Origin: Candidatus Rokuibacteriota bacterium
GTDB taxonomy: Bacteria; Methylomirabilota; Methylomirabilia; Rokubacteriales; CSP1-6
Direction of reading: 5' to 3'
Assembly (NCBI GenBank): GCA_003220495.1
Contig: QHSP01000029.1
Coordinates: 1-64,000, forward strand
DNA length: 64,000 nucleotides
Shown: in pieces, positions 7,303 through 15,850 of the stretch
Position numbering within the stretch: the first letter of the stretch is position 1
How the letters are laid out: the number at the start of each line of letters is the position of its first letter
Position numbers and translations under genes: made by a program
Notes under the pieces: model-generated
Databases searched by the model: none
What the model was told of the DNA's origin: nothing
The model's input: the letters and a program-made list of their open reading frames with translations, nothing else

Positions 7303-7866
7303 TCAGCTCCCGAAGGCGACGCGCGGGGCCTGACGGTCTTCGGGCCGGTCGAGCTCGAAGTACTGCCGCTTGGCGAAGCGGAAGAACAGCGCGATCTGGT
7401 TGGACGGAAAGCTGTCGATCGTCGTGTTGAAGTCGCGAACGACGGCGTTGTAGTAGCGGCGCGAGCTCTGGATCGTCTCCTCGATCTCCCCGAGCGAGCC
7501 CTGGAGGTCGCGAAAGCTCTGGTTCGCCTTGAGCTCGGGATACGACTCGGCGAGCGCGAAGAGCTGCCGCAGCGCGCCGGTCAGCTGGTTCTCGGCCTGC
7601 GCGCGCGCCTCGGGTGTCTGCGCCGCTACCGCCGCGCCGCGGGCGCGGACGACCTGGTCGAGCGTGCCCCGCTCGTGCGCGGCGTAGCCCCGCACGGTCT
7701 CGACCAGGTTGGGCACCAGATCGGTGCGGCGCTTGAGCTGGACGTCGATGTCGGACCACGCTTCTTCCGACCGCTGACGCAATCCGACGAGCTTGTTGTA
7801 CGTCAGGATGATCGCGACGATGAGGCCGGCGAAGACGAGAAGGAAAACGACGCCACCGAACGTCAT
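7303..7866 (-). CDS. lemA: LemA family protein
   Basis: 187 residues, standard LemA length. An N-terminal TM (GGVVFLLVFAGLIVAIIL) is followed by YNKLVGLRQRSEEAWSDIDV, RRTDLVPNLVETV and LKANQSFRDLQ, the signature helical segments. The ATG is preceded by GAGGAGG at good spacing. The mature domain is a four-helix bundle in the cytoplasm or periplasm. It is transcribed just ahead of the DUF2207 gene, the usual partner. Confidence 0.9.
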   Translation of the reverse strand: MTFGGVVFLLVFAGLIVAIILTYNKLVGLRQRSEEAWSDIDVQLKRRTDLVPNLVETVRGYAAHERGTLDQVVRARGAAVAAQTPEARAQAENQLTGALRQLFALAESYPELKANQSFRDLQGSLGEIEETIQSSRRYYNAVVRDFNTTIDSFPSNQIALFFRFAKRQYFELDRPEDRQAPRVAFGS

Positions 7867-8016
7867 GAAATCCTCCTCGATCATCGTAGCATCAGGCCGT
7901 CGCGCTCCCGAACAACGCGTGGGCTCGGGGCCGCCACCGCCGATAGTGGTGGCGCGCGCAGAATCCACATGATGAGCTAGGATTGGTCCATCCGATCCAC
8001 GAAAAGGAGACCTTCC

Positions 8017-8370
8017 ATGCCGATGCAGACTCGCTACCTCTTCAGCGCGGCCATGAGCGTGCGTCCGGACAAGGACGCCCTCTTCAACGAGGTCTACGAC
8101 ACCGAGCACGTGCCGGCGCTGCTGGGGGTGCCCGGCGTCATCGCGGTCGCGCGCTTCAAGAGCGAGCCGGTGACGATGATGATCGGCGGCGAGCGGAAGA
8201 CGATCGTGATCGAGAGCGAGCCCGCCTACAACGCGCTCTACGAGATCGAGAGCCCAGCCGTCCTCATCAGCGACGCCTGGGCGAAGGCGGTCGAGGACGG
8301 ACGCTGGGCGGAGCACGTGCGCCCCTACACTACCAACCGCCGCCACGTGATCTACCGCCGCATCGCGTAG
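8017..8370 (+). CDS. EthD-like dimeric alpha-beta barrel protein
   Basis: 117 residues, preceded by AAAGGAGACC. The pattern RYLFSAAMSV, EVYDTEHVPALLGVPGVIAV, ARFKSEP and YNALYEIESP is the ferredoxin-like stress-responsive/EthD fold, in which a His in the first helix often acts. The substrate is unknown. It is probably cytoplasmic. It is followed after 19 bp by an alpha/beta hydrolase on the same strand, so the two may act together. Confidence 0.6.
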   Translation: MPMQTRYLFSAAMSVRPDKDALFNEVYDTEHVPALLGVPGVIAVARFKSEPVTMMIGGERKTIVIESEPAYNALYEIESPAVLISDAWAKAVEDGRWAEHVRPYTTNRRHVIYRRIA

Positions 8371-8389
8371 CCGACCGCCGGGGCGCCGC

Positions 8390-9007
8390 GTGAGCGAAGA
8401 GCTCCACCTGCCCCGGGCGCCGTCCGGCGACGGGCTCGTGCTCACCCACGGCGCCGGCGGCAACGCGCGGGCGCCGCTGCTGGTGGCGCTCGGCGAGGCG
8501 TTCGCCGCCCGGGGCCTCACGGTGCTGCGCTACGACCTCCCTTTCCGGCAGGCCAACCGGAAGGCGCCCCCGCGCCCGTCGGGAGCGGGGCGGGACCGCG
8601 AAGGACTGCGCACCATGATGACGGCGATGCGATCGCGCGTGGGCGGCCGCGTCTTTCTCGGCGGGCAGTCGTACGGAGGCCGTCAGGCGAGCATGCTCGC
8701 GGCCGCCGAGGCCGGGCTCGTCGACGGGCTCCTGCTGCTCTCCTACCCGCTGCACCCGCCGGGGCGCCCGGCCGAGCTCAGGACGTCGCATCTTCCGAAG
8801 CTCGCCGCGCCCACCATGTTCGCGCACGGCTCGCGCGATCCGTTCGGCTCGCTCGAGGAGATCGAGGCGGCGCGGACCCTCATTCCCTCGCGGACAGCGC
8901 TCGTCGCCGTCCCGGGCGCCGGCCACGATCTCTTTCGCGCGCCGCGGCGGGCCGGCACCGACGTCGCCGCAGAGATCGTCGCAGCGTTCCTCGACCTCGT
9001 CGGCTAG
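8390..9007 (+). CDS. Alpha/beta hydrolase, KANL3/TEX30-like
   Basis: 205 residues starting at GTG. The order is an oxyanion strand (GLVLTHGAGGN), RYDLPFRQ, nucleophile elbow GGQSYGGRQAS with the Ser, SYPLHPPG, acid loop AHGSRDPFG and catalytic His in GAGHDLF. These are the motifs of the small hydrolase family called KANL3/TEX30 or dienelactone-hydrolase-like. The likely role is esterase or acyl hydrolase in the cytoplasm; the substrate is unknown. Confidence 0.75.
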   Translation: MSEELHLPRAPSGDGLVLTHGAGGNARAPLLVALGEAFAARGLTVLRYDLPFRQANRKAPPRPSGAGRDREGLRTMMTAMRSRVGGRVFLGGQSYGGRQASMLAAAEAGLVDGLLLLSYPLHPPGRPAELRTSHLPKLAAPTMFAHGSRDPFGSLEEIEAARTLIPSRTALVAVPGAGHDLFRAPRRAGTDVAAEIVAAFLDLVG

Positions 9008-9035
9008 AGGAAACCCGTGACCGACCAGCCTCCAG

Positions 9036-10676
9036 CTAGTCGATGCCGCGGTCGGGTAAGATCGGCGAATTGTCGGGCGCCGGCAGCGCCTCGACGCGCC
9101 CGGGACGCTCGCGCGCGCGCTCGTTCTGCTCGGTGCGCACGCGATGCATGAGGGGAATCAGCGGGACGATGCACACGAAGAGCACCGAGATCAGCCAGAA
9201 GTCGTCCGCGTAGGCCATGACCTGCGCCTGCTCGATGGTGCTGCGGTACAGCATCGCGAGCGCGCGGCGGCCGGCCGTGAACGAGTCGGCGCCCTGGCTC
9301 ACGAAATGAGCCGTCCACTGCTTGAGCCTTGCCGACGTGTCGGCGTCCCAGACGTCCAGATGGCTGACCAGCGTGGTTTGATGCGCCTGGCTGCGCCGGA
9401 CCAGGAGCGTGGTGGCCAGCGCGACCCCGATGCTTCCACCGATGTTGCGCACGACGTTGTAGGCGGCGGTCGCGTTGCCCAGACGCTCCAGGCGGATCGT
9501 GGCGAGCGTGAGCGTCTGGAGTGGCGGGAAGATGAAGCCCATCGCGAATCCCTGGAGGAAGCGCGGCCACGCGAGGCTCCAGTAGTCCATGCCGACGGTC
9601 ACGCTCGTCATCATCGTCGAGGCGAAGGCGTTCAGGAGGCATCCGCCGATGAGCATGAGGCGCTGATCCGTGCGCGCGACCAGGCGGCCCGAGATCATGA
9701 GCGAGATCATGGTGCCGAGGCCGCCGGGCGCCAGCACGAGCCCGGCGTTCCAGGCGTCCCACGCCAGAATCTTCTGCGCGTACAGCGCGACCAGCAGGAC
9801 GCTCGAGTTGAAACCCAGGGCGACCAGCGCGATGCAAATGGTGCCGACCGCGAAGTTCCGGTCGTTGAACACGCTCAGGTCGAGGATCGGCTCGCGGGCC
9901 AGGAGCTCGCGGATGACGAACGCGACGATCGCGCAGATGGCGAGCATGAGCAGCCCGATGATGAGGCCCGAGTCGAACCAGTCGTTCTTCTCGCCGAGGT
10001 CGAGGCAGAGCTGCAGGAAGCCGAATCCAAACACCATCAGCAAGAGCCCCACCGCGTCGATGCCGCGCGGCTTCTTGACGAACGGGGCGTCGAACAAGAA
10101 CACGCTGACCATCAGAAACCCGCCCAGACCGATGGGGAGGTTGATGTAGAAGATCCAGCGCCAGGACCAGTTGTCGCAGATCCATCCGCCCACGGTCGGC
10201 CCGAGAATGGGCGCCAGCATGATGCCGCCGCCCCAGACGGCCATGGCGGTGCCGCGCATCCGCAACGGGAAGATCTCCCACATGATCGCCTGCGCCATCG
10301 GAATGACCGGCCCGCCGCCGAGCCCCTGGAGGATGCGCATGGCGACGAGGAACTCGAGCGACGGCGCGATCCCGGAGAGGAACGAGCTCACGGTGAAGAG
10401 GACCGTGCAGATCAGGAAGAACCGGCGCCGACCGAATCGGGCCGAGAGCCAGCCGGTCGCCGGAATGACGATGGCGTTCGCGGCGAGGAACGAGGTGATG
10501 ACCCACGACATCTCCTCGATGCCGGCCGACATCGAGCCCTGCATGTGGGGCAGGGCGACGTTGGTCACGCTCGAGTCCAGGACCTGCATGACCGTGACCA
10601 TCATCACGGAGAACGTGATGGCCCACCGTCGGGCGGGAGAGATCTGCCCTTCGGCGACCAGCTCGACGGAGCTCAC
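9036..10676 (-). CDS. DHA2 (EmrB/QacA) family MFS drug-efflux transporter
   Basis: 546 residues with about 14 hydrophobic segments. TM1 VMMVTVMQVLDSSVTNVALP is the DHA2 hallmark, followed by motif A (GWLSARFGRRRFF), motif C-like PILGPTVGGW and the second-half RLGNATAAYNVVRNIGGSIG. It would export lipophilic compounds with proton antiport in the inner membrane. No EmrA-like adaptor or TolC sits beside it, although the next gene outward encodes an outer-membrane barrel candidate, divergent with about 145 bp between starts. Confidence 0.9.
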   Translation of the reverse strand: MSSVELVAEGQISPARRWAITFSVMMVTVMQVLDSSVTNVALPHMQGSMSAGIEEMSWVITSFLAANAIVIPATGWLSARFGRRRFFLICTVLFTVSSFLSGIAPSLEFLVAMRILQGLGGGPVIPMAQAIMWEIFPLRMRGTAMAVWGGGIMLAPILGPTVGGWICDNWSWRWIFYINLPIGLGGFLMVSVFLFDAPFVKKPRGIDAVGLLLMVFGFGFLQLCLDLGEKNDWFDSGLIIGLLMLAICAIVAFVIRELLAREPILDLSVFNDRNFAVGTICIALVALGFNSSVLLVALYAQKILAWDAWNAGLVLAPGGLGTMISLMISGRLVARTDQRLMLIGGCLLNAFASTMMTSVTVGMDYWSLAWPRFLQGFAMGFIFPPLQTLTLATIRLERLGNATAAYNVVRNIGGSIGVALATTLLVRRSQAHQTTLVSHLDVWDADTSARLKQWTAHFVSQGADSFTAGRRALAMLYRSTIEQAQVMAYADDFWLISVLFVCIVPLIPLMHRVRTEQNERARERPGRVEALPAPDNSPILPDRGID

Positions 10677-10822
10677 CCCCCCACACTACGTCATAACGGC
10701 ACGGGCATGGGGGCCGATTGCACCCCCCTGCTCGCACCGTTGGCCCGGCTCTTGCTCTTTCCCGGTGCGTACGCCGGGCTCACCGTATCAGTTCCATCGA
10801 GGCCGGCAGAGGAGGGTTCCGA

Positions 10823-11821
10823 ATGCCTCCCGCTCGGCTGATTGGGGTGATTGCCCTTGGCGTGATGCTCCTTTGGGTCCGACCGGGCCCTGCCGCGGCC
10901 CAGAGCGAGCTGCAGATGTGGCTCAACCCGGAGATGGGCAAGCAAATACCGCGCGCAGACTACCGGTACACCTTCTACCCCGAGCGAAAGGTCGAAGACC
11001 AGGACGCCCATTTCGCCATGACCGAGCAGCGGGTGAGCCTCTTCGCCCCCTTTTATCAAGACTCCAAGGACGAATGGGCTTTCTCGGCAAAGACGCTGTA
11101 TCAGGACATCGACACCCGCGCCCGGTTCCCGGAAGCGGGCGGCGTTTTTCCCAGCGAGCTGTGGGACGCGAGCGCCACCGTCAGCTATCGACACAGGTTC
11201 GACAACTCCTGGACGGGCGGGGTGGCGCTGACGGTCGGCTCCGCCAGCGACGAGCCGTTCAACACCGTCGACGAGATGTACTTCCGACTGATCACGCTCC
11301 TCCGCGTCCCTCAGGGGGAGCGCAACTCGTGGATCTTTACCTTGATCTACGCGACCGACGAGCAGATCTTCGGCCAGACCTTGCCGATACCCGGCATCGC
11401 GTACGCGTGGGTGCCATCGGACAAATTCACGGCCGTCATCGGCTTTCCGTTCTCGATGATCCGGTACAAGCCGTTGGAGAACCTCACCCTGGAGGCGGAG
11501 TATTACCCGTTCTGGACGGTCCGCTCGCGCGCCACCTGGGAGATCTTCCAGCCGTTGCGCGCGTACGTCGGATTCCAGTGGGACAGCGATCACTTCTACC
11601 GCGCCGACCGCGACGACAGGAAAGACAAGATCTTCTACCGCGAGATGCGGCTCTACGCCGGCATCCGATTCGATCTGCGGCACATCGGCTTCGAGGTCAC
11701 CGGCGGCTGGGCGTTCAATCGCTTCTATTTCGAGGGGGAGGGCTACTCAGACCGTCACGACAACCGATTCGACGTCGGCGACGCCCCCTTCATCGTCGGC
11801 AAGGTGAACCTGCGCTTCTGA
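10823..11821 (+). CDS. Outer-membrane beta-barrel candidate
   Basis: 332 residues. The start is the ATG after GAGGAGGG. It has a signal peptide (LIGVIALGVMLLWV, cleavage after AAAQ). The body has alternating aromatic/polar strands (YRYTFYPERK, ATVSYRHRF, LTLEAEYYPFWTV) and ends VGKVNLRF with the terminal Phe used for BAM insertion. It has no TolC-type helices. It may be a channel or an adhesin-like barrel. It is divergent from the DHA2 transporter, which may share its regulation. Its 3' end overlaps the opposing PAP2 gene by 75 bp. Confidence 0.6.
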   Translation: MPPARLIGVIALGVMLLWVRPGPAAAQSELQMWLNPEMGKQIPRADYRYTFYPERKVEDQDAHFAMTEQRVSLFAPFYQDSKDEWAFSAKTLYQDIDTRARFPEAGGVFPSELWDASATVSYRHRFDNSWTGGVALTVGSASDEPFNTVDEMYFRLITLLRVPQGERNSWIFTLIYATDEQIFGQTLPIPGIAYAWVPSDKFTAVIGFPFSMIRYKPLENLTLEAEYYPFWTVRSRATWEIFQPLRAYVGFQWDSDHFYRADRDDRKDKIFYREMRLYAGIRFDLRHIGFEVTGGWAFNRFYFEGEGYSDRHDNRFDVGDAPFIVGKVNLRF

Positions 11822-12451
11822 GCCCGCGCTCCGGCGTCGAGCGATGGCGTCGACGAGGTAGATCGTCGACAGCAAGTAGGCGATGCCCAGCGTGAACCCG
11901 CCGGCCACATCCGACACCCAGTGCGCCTCGAGGTAGAGCCGGCTGAACGCGACCACGAGCACGATCGCCGCGCAGCCCGTGTATCCGAGCCACCGGCGGG
12001 ATCTCCTCACGGTCGACGTGGCGAGGAGATACGTCATCAGGCCGAAGAACACCACCAGGCTCAGCGCGTGACCGCTCGGAAAACCCCATGCGGCGAGATT
12101 CGGACGCGGGCGGTCGATGGCCCACTTCGTGACGAGTTGGAGGATGCCGGTCCCGGCCATCACGAACGGTAAGGCCACGGCCCAGCGACGGCTCGGGCGC
12201 CACAGGATCGCGACTCCGAGCACGATCAGCGGGATGAGCCCGTAATGCTCGCCGAGGCCGGAGACTCCGTTCATCGCGGGATCCAGGAGCGGAAGCCGGG
12301 TCAGCTGAACGAGGTCCCGTGTGTGGTGATCGAGGACGGACAACCGATGGCCCGCGGCAACCAGAGCCAGCGCCAGGAAGCCGGCCAACGACAGGGTCGC
12401 CACGGCCAGAAAGCTCCGTGAAAGACCCGACCCTGCCCTTCCGTGGTCCAC
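11747..12451 (-). CDS. PAP2 family phosphatase
   Basis: 234 residues with about five or six TM segments. The three catalytic motifs are visible: KWAIDRPRP, PSGHA, and SRLYLEAHWVSDV. These define membrane lipid phosphatases acting on undecaprenyl pyrophosphate, phosphatidate or PGP with the active site outside. The C-terminal 25 residues (EAQVHLADDEGG) fall in the convergent overlap with the barrel gene and are probably unstructured. Confidence 0.85.
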   Translation of the reverse strand: MDHGRAGSGLSRSFLAVATLSLAGFLALALVAAGHRLSVLDHHTRDLVQLTRLPLLDPAMNGVSGLGEHYGLIPLIVLGVAILWRPSRRWAVALPFVMAGTGILQLVTKWAIDRPRPNLAAWGFPSGHALSLVVFFGLMTYLLATSTVRRSRRWLGYTGCAAIVLVVAFSRLYLEAHWVSDVAGGFTLGIAYLLSTIYLVDAIARRRSAGSEAQVHLADDEGGVADVESVVVTV

Positions 12452-12544
12452 CCCGGCAGTATGCCATGACCGTCACGGTGACGCCGGCAGCGTCAATCGT
12501 GACACCACCTGCCCAATGGCACCGGTGTTGCTGGCTCCTTATCT

Positions 12545-13513
12545 GTGCGCGCCTTCCGCTCGCTCGCGGCCACTGCCGGCCTCGCGCTCATGGTCATCCT
12601 CATCGTTCGGGTGGGGAGCGACGAGGCCCTCACCGCGGCGGCGCGCGGGCTCGGTTGGCGCTCGCTCCTGGTCTGCCTGCCGTTCGCGCTGATCATGGCC
12701 GTCGACACGCTGGGATGGCGCTACGCCTTCGCCTACGACCGTGTGCCGTTTCTGCGGCTGGTGGCCGCGAGGATCGCGGGCGAGGCCGTGAACGTGATGA
12801 CCGCGCTAGCGCCGGTCGGAGGCGACGCGATCAAGGTGTGGTTCCTCCGGCCGCACGTGGCCTATCGGGACAGCGTGGCGTCGGTGATCATCGCCAAGAC
12901 CACGATCACGCTCTCGCAAGCGCTCTTCCTGCTCGTGGGCGTGGTGGCCGCGCTAGCGCTGGCGGTCGACGCGCGGCTCGTGCGGGCGATGCTCTGGCTC
13001 TTGCTGGTCGAGCTGGTCGGCGCCGGGGGCTTTCTGGCCGTCCAGACGGCGGGGTTGGTGACTCGCGGGGCCCGCTTGTTCGAGCGGTTCAAGAAGCTCC
13101 AGGCGCTCGCCGCGGCGGAAAATCTCGATCGGACCTTGCAGAGCTTCTATCGGAGCCAGTGGCGGCGGTTCGCGCTCTCGGTCAGCTTCCATCTGCTCGG
13201 CTGGCTCATGGGCGCGCTGGAAACCTGGCTCTTCCTGCGCGTGCTCCAGATTCCGGCGTCGCTCACGATCGCCCTGGTGATCGAGACGCTCGGCTCGGCC
13301 GTTCGCTTCGCCACCTTCTTCGTTCCCGGCAGTCTGGGCGCGCTGGAAGGCGCGAACACCGCCGCCTTCGCGGCGCTCGGGCTCGGAGCCCAGGCCGGGC
13401 TGGCCTTCAGCCTCCTCAGACGACTACGCCAGGTGGTGTGGATCGCGCTGGGAATCCTCGTACTGCTGCTGGCGCGCGCTCGGATGCGACTCGCTCCCGA
13501 GGCGCCGGCCTGA
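12545..13513 (+). CDS. LPG-synthase TM-region (UPF0104) family flippase-like protein
   Basis: 322 residues starting at GTG, with about eight hydrophobic helices (FALIMAVDTLGWRYAFAY, ALFLLVGVVAALALAV, ATFFVPGSLGALEGANTAAF). The combination GEAVNVMTALAPVGGDAIKV plus FVPGSLGALEGA is typical of the lysylphosphatidylglycerol synthase TM superfamily, found next to lipid-modifying genes. There is no C-terminal aminoacyltransferase domain, so it is a lipid flippase or carrier candidate. The adjacent PAP2 and lipid-kinase-like genes support a lipid context. Confidence 0.7.
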   Translation: MRAFRSLAATAGLALMVILIVRVGSDEALTAAARGLGWRSLLVCLPFALIMAVDTLGWRYAFAYDRVPFLRLVAARIAGEAVNVMTALAPVGGDAIKVWFLRPHVAYRDSVASVIIAKTTITLSQALFLLVGVVAALALAVDARLVRAMLWLLLVELVGAGGFLAVQTAGLVTRGARLFERFKKLQALAAAENLDRTLQSFYRSQWRRFALSVSFHLLGWLMGALETWLFLRVLQIPASLTIALVIETLGSAVRFATFFVPGSLGALEGANTAAFAALGLGAQAGLAFSLLRRLRQVVWIALGILVLLLARARMRLAPEAPA

Positions 13514-14420
13514 CCACGGGTGCGTTCGCCTGCGCCGCGACCTGACGCGCCCGCAGGCGATCGAAGCTTCCCGCGGGGATCAGCAGGGCCAGCGCACCGT
13601 CGAGGATTCGCACGTCTTGCGGCTTGCGCCGATTCACGCGCACGCGGACGTGACGGCCACGGTAGAGGTCGAGCTCGTCCCGGCAGCCCGGCACGTCTAG
13701 CATCACCTTGATCAGCTGGGCCAGGATACGGGCCGGGGTCGTGCGCGGAATCACGCACACGTCGAAGACGCCGTCCGCCGGCGAGGCCGCGGGGGTCAGA
13801 CTGAGGAAGCCCCGGTAGGTCTCCACGTTCGCGATGGTCACGAGGCCGGCCTTGCCCGGGACCGCGTGGCCGTCGATCTCGACCTGGATGGCGTCGAGCG
13901 CTCCGTCGGAGAGCTGCCTCGCCGCCATCTGATAGTACGAAAGGAGGCGCCGGTAGCGCTGGCGCGGCCGGTGGAGCCGCTCCACGTCCTCCTGGATGCG
14001 CGCCAGGTAGCCGTAGCTCCGGTGCGCGAGGAACATCTCGCCGCTGGCGACGCCCACGTCGCTCCACACGAGGTCGCCGCGGCCGAGGAGCGCGACCACC
14101 TCGTCGGGGTCGCTGGGATGCTCGAAGGCGTTCGTGAAGAGGTTGCCAAAGCCCGACGGCACGGGCACGAAGGGCACCCACAGCCTGATCGCGGCCTCGG
14201 CCGCAGCGCTCACCGTCGCGTCGCCGCCGATCGCGACGAGGCTCGAGAAGGCGGCGCGACACGTCTTCGCCCACTGGACGAGCTCGTCCAGCGTGCGAAA
14301 CGCGTGCAGGCGCGCCGCGTAGCCTTCCTTCCCGAGCCGCTTTCGCACCTCTCGGGCGATAGCCACCGCGCGGCCATCGCCCGAGCCCGGCGTCACAACG
14401 ATCTGAACCAGGGTCGCCAT
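13416..14420 (-). CDS. Diacylglycerol kinase-like (DAGKc) protein with altered motifs
   Basis: 334 residues. It begins TLVQIVVTPGSGDG, as in YegS/DagK proteins, then has SLVAIGGDATVSAAAEA where the family has GGDGT, and PVPSGFGNLF where the family has GTGNDFAR. The C-terminal beta domain (FLSLTPAASPADGVFDVCVI) is present. A lipid kinase fold is likely. The two changed nucleotide-site motifs make activity or specificity uncertain. Its last 98 bp overlap the convergent flippase-like gene; the Arg/Pro-rich tail (RPAPRERVASERAPAAV) lies there. Confidence 0.7.
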   Translation of the reverse strand: MATLVQIVVTPGSGDGRAVAIAREVRKRLGKEGYAARLHAFRTLDELVQWAKTCRAAFSSLVAIGGDATVSAAAEAAIRLWVPFVPVPSGFGNLFTNAFEHPSDPDEVVALLGRGDLVWSDVGVASGEMFLAHRSYGYLARIQEDVERLHRPRQRYRRLLSYYQMAARQLSDGALDAIQVEIDGHAVPGKAGLVTIANVETYRGFLSLTPAASPADGVFDVCVIPRTTPARILAQLIKVMLDVPGCRDELDLYRGRHVRVRVNRRKPQDVRILDGALALLIPAGSFDRLRARQVAAQANAPVVRPAPRERVASERAPAAVRGFPARSTPPGVVV

Positions 14421-14462
14421 CGACCCGCGTTCAAGCGTTGCGCAGGCCGGTCGCGCTGCCGA

Positions 14463-14849
14463 TCACCGCCGGCGCAGATCCCGAACGTAGACGTTCTGCG
14501 CCACGACGGAGTTCGCCGAGATCTGCTCGGCGTAGATAACCGACGCCGTCACTTCCGGCGCCTTGATCTCACCCCGCGTATCGCCGACCTTGACGTCCTT
14601 CGACTGATGGATCTGGCCCTGGATGTTGTCGGCGTCGATCCTGTTGGCGTAGATCGTATCGGCGCGAATCTGCTGCGCCGTGATGTGATCGGCGTGGATC
14701 GTCTGCGACGACGCCGGAGCCGGATTGGGCGGTGCCGGCGGCTGCGAATTCCCCTCGATCCTGACGTGATTGGCGCGCGCCACGCCGACGGGAAGCGCGA
14801 CCATCGCGAGCCCGGTGCCGACCGTCACGAGCAATTCTCTGCGACGCAT
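14463..14849 (-). CDS. Exported protein with pentad repeats
   Basis: 128 residues. A signal peptide with RRR near the start (RRRELLVTVGTGLAMVALPV, cleavage after ARA) precedes a Pro/Ala linker and then a regular five-residue repeat: IHADH ITAQQ IRADT IYANR IDADN IQGQI, resumed near the C-terminus as VIYAEQISANSVVAQNV. Isoleucine/valine every five residues suggests a small right-handed beta-helix-like fold, like pentapeptide proteins but with a different consensus. Function is unknown. A Tat route is possible. Confidence 0.65.
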   Translation of the reverse strand: MRRRELLVTVGTGLAMVALPVGVARANHVRIEGNSQPPAPPNPAPASSQTIHADHITAQQIRADTIYANRIDADNIQGQIHQSKDVKVGDTRGEIKAPEVTASVIYAEQISANSVVAQNVYVRDLRRR

Positions 14850-15142
14850 CTCGAACCCCCTGTCCGTGTCGTTGATCCGACACGACCCAGCATCCGGCGT
14901 GCCAGTGGCCAGCGTCGCGAAGTTGCCGTTCTCGTTGAGTCGGCCATCGTCGAGCGAAGCGGTGCGTCGGCATACGAAAGAAAGAACTACCGGCTGGAGG
15001 AAAACCTACACGGGAAAAACTGGCCCGCGCCCCGGAAGAAACTACAGGGTAACTGTTACAGAGATCCTCCGTTGCGCCCCGGCGCACCGCCGAGGAAGAG
15101 CGCGTGAGGCACGCTCGCGAGCGGTATACAGTGCCCCACGAA
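14850..15142. other. Intergenic stretch without a convincing gene
   Basis: This stretch lies between the starts of the divergent pentad-repeat protein and the DUF2459 lipoprotein. It contains imperfect purine-rich repeats around 14985-15060 (AAAACTGG, GAAACTAC, GAACTACC). Short frames here do not resemble proteins. Promoters of both genes must lie here, but no clear -35/-10 pair is visible. Confidence 0.4.
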
Positions 15143-15850
15143 GTGAGGTCAACGATTCGCGTCGCCGCATTCCTCCCAACGGTCGCGCTGGCCGCCGGCT
15201 GCCTGGCGTCGGTGACCGACCGAGAGCCGCCGAGCGGCGAACCCACCCGCGCCGCCTGGGTCGTCGATCACGGCTGGCACACCGCGATCGTCGTACGTCG
15301 AGGTGACGTGGACCCGGCGGTTTGGCCCGAGGTGGGTGATGTCCCAGAGGCGGCGCTCGTGGAGGTCGCGTGGGGCGACCGGGATTTCTACATGGCGAAG
15401 GACCCAACTGGATGGCTTGCCATCAAGGCCGCGTTCTTCACGTCGGGCAGCGTGCTCCACGTCGTCGGTTTCAGCGAGTCGACCCTGGCCGGCCTCCCGG
15501 CGAGCGCCGTCGTCGAGCTCAGGGTTTCACGCGGCGGCTTCGACGCGATGACACGCTTCTTCCACGACGAATACCAGCGAAGCGGCGAAGGCCGCCCCGT
15601 GCGGCTCGAGCACGGCCTCTACGGCGCGAGCTGGTTCTACGCGGCGCGGAGCCGGTATCACCTGTTCAACACCTGCAATACCTGGGTCGCGCGCGCCCTG
15701 CAGCGGGCCGGCCTCGAGGTGACCCCGGCCGGCACGCTGACCGCGGGCAGCGTCATGCAACAGGCGCGGCGCGCGGTGGCCCCCCGGGTAGATCCGCCCT
15801 CTCAGGGCCAGCGCCCGTGCTCACCGCCGCGGGAGGAGGCGAGAGGTTGA
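15143..15850 (+). CDS. DUF2459 (TIGR02117-type) lipoprotein
   Basis: About 235 residues from this GTG, chosen because it gives a compact signal with lipobox (VAAFLPTVALAAGC); GTG 15131 and ATG/GTG 15104 are alternatives. The body has WVVDHGWHTAIVV, VAWGDRDFY and YHLFNTCNTWVARALQRAGL, the conserved blocks of the DUF2459 family, whose invariant His, Asn-Thr-Cys-Asn and Trp suggest a papain-like/NlpC-type hydrolase fold. It is expected to be attached to a membrane. The natural substrate is unknown. Confidence 0.75.
   Translation: MRSTIRVAAFLPTVALAAGCLASVTDREPPSGEPTRAAWVVDHGWHTAIVVRRGDVDPAVWPEVGDVPEAALVEVAWGDRDFYMAKDPTGWLAIKAAFFTSGSVLHVVGFSESTLAGLPASAVVELRVSRGGFDAMTRFFHDEYQRSGEGRPVRLEHGLYGASWFYAARSRYHLFNTCNTWVARALQRAGLEVTPAGTLTAGSVMQQARRAVAPRVDPPSQGQRPCSPPREEARG

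Noticed and set aside
9144-10841. Plus-strand 565-codon frame
   Set aside because: It is opposite the 14-TM transporter; the His/Glu/Arg-rich composition is typical of antisense to a membrane protein.
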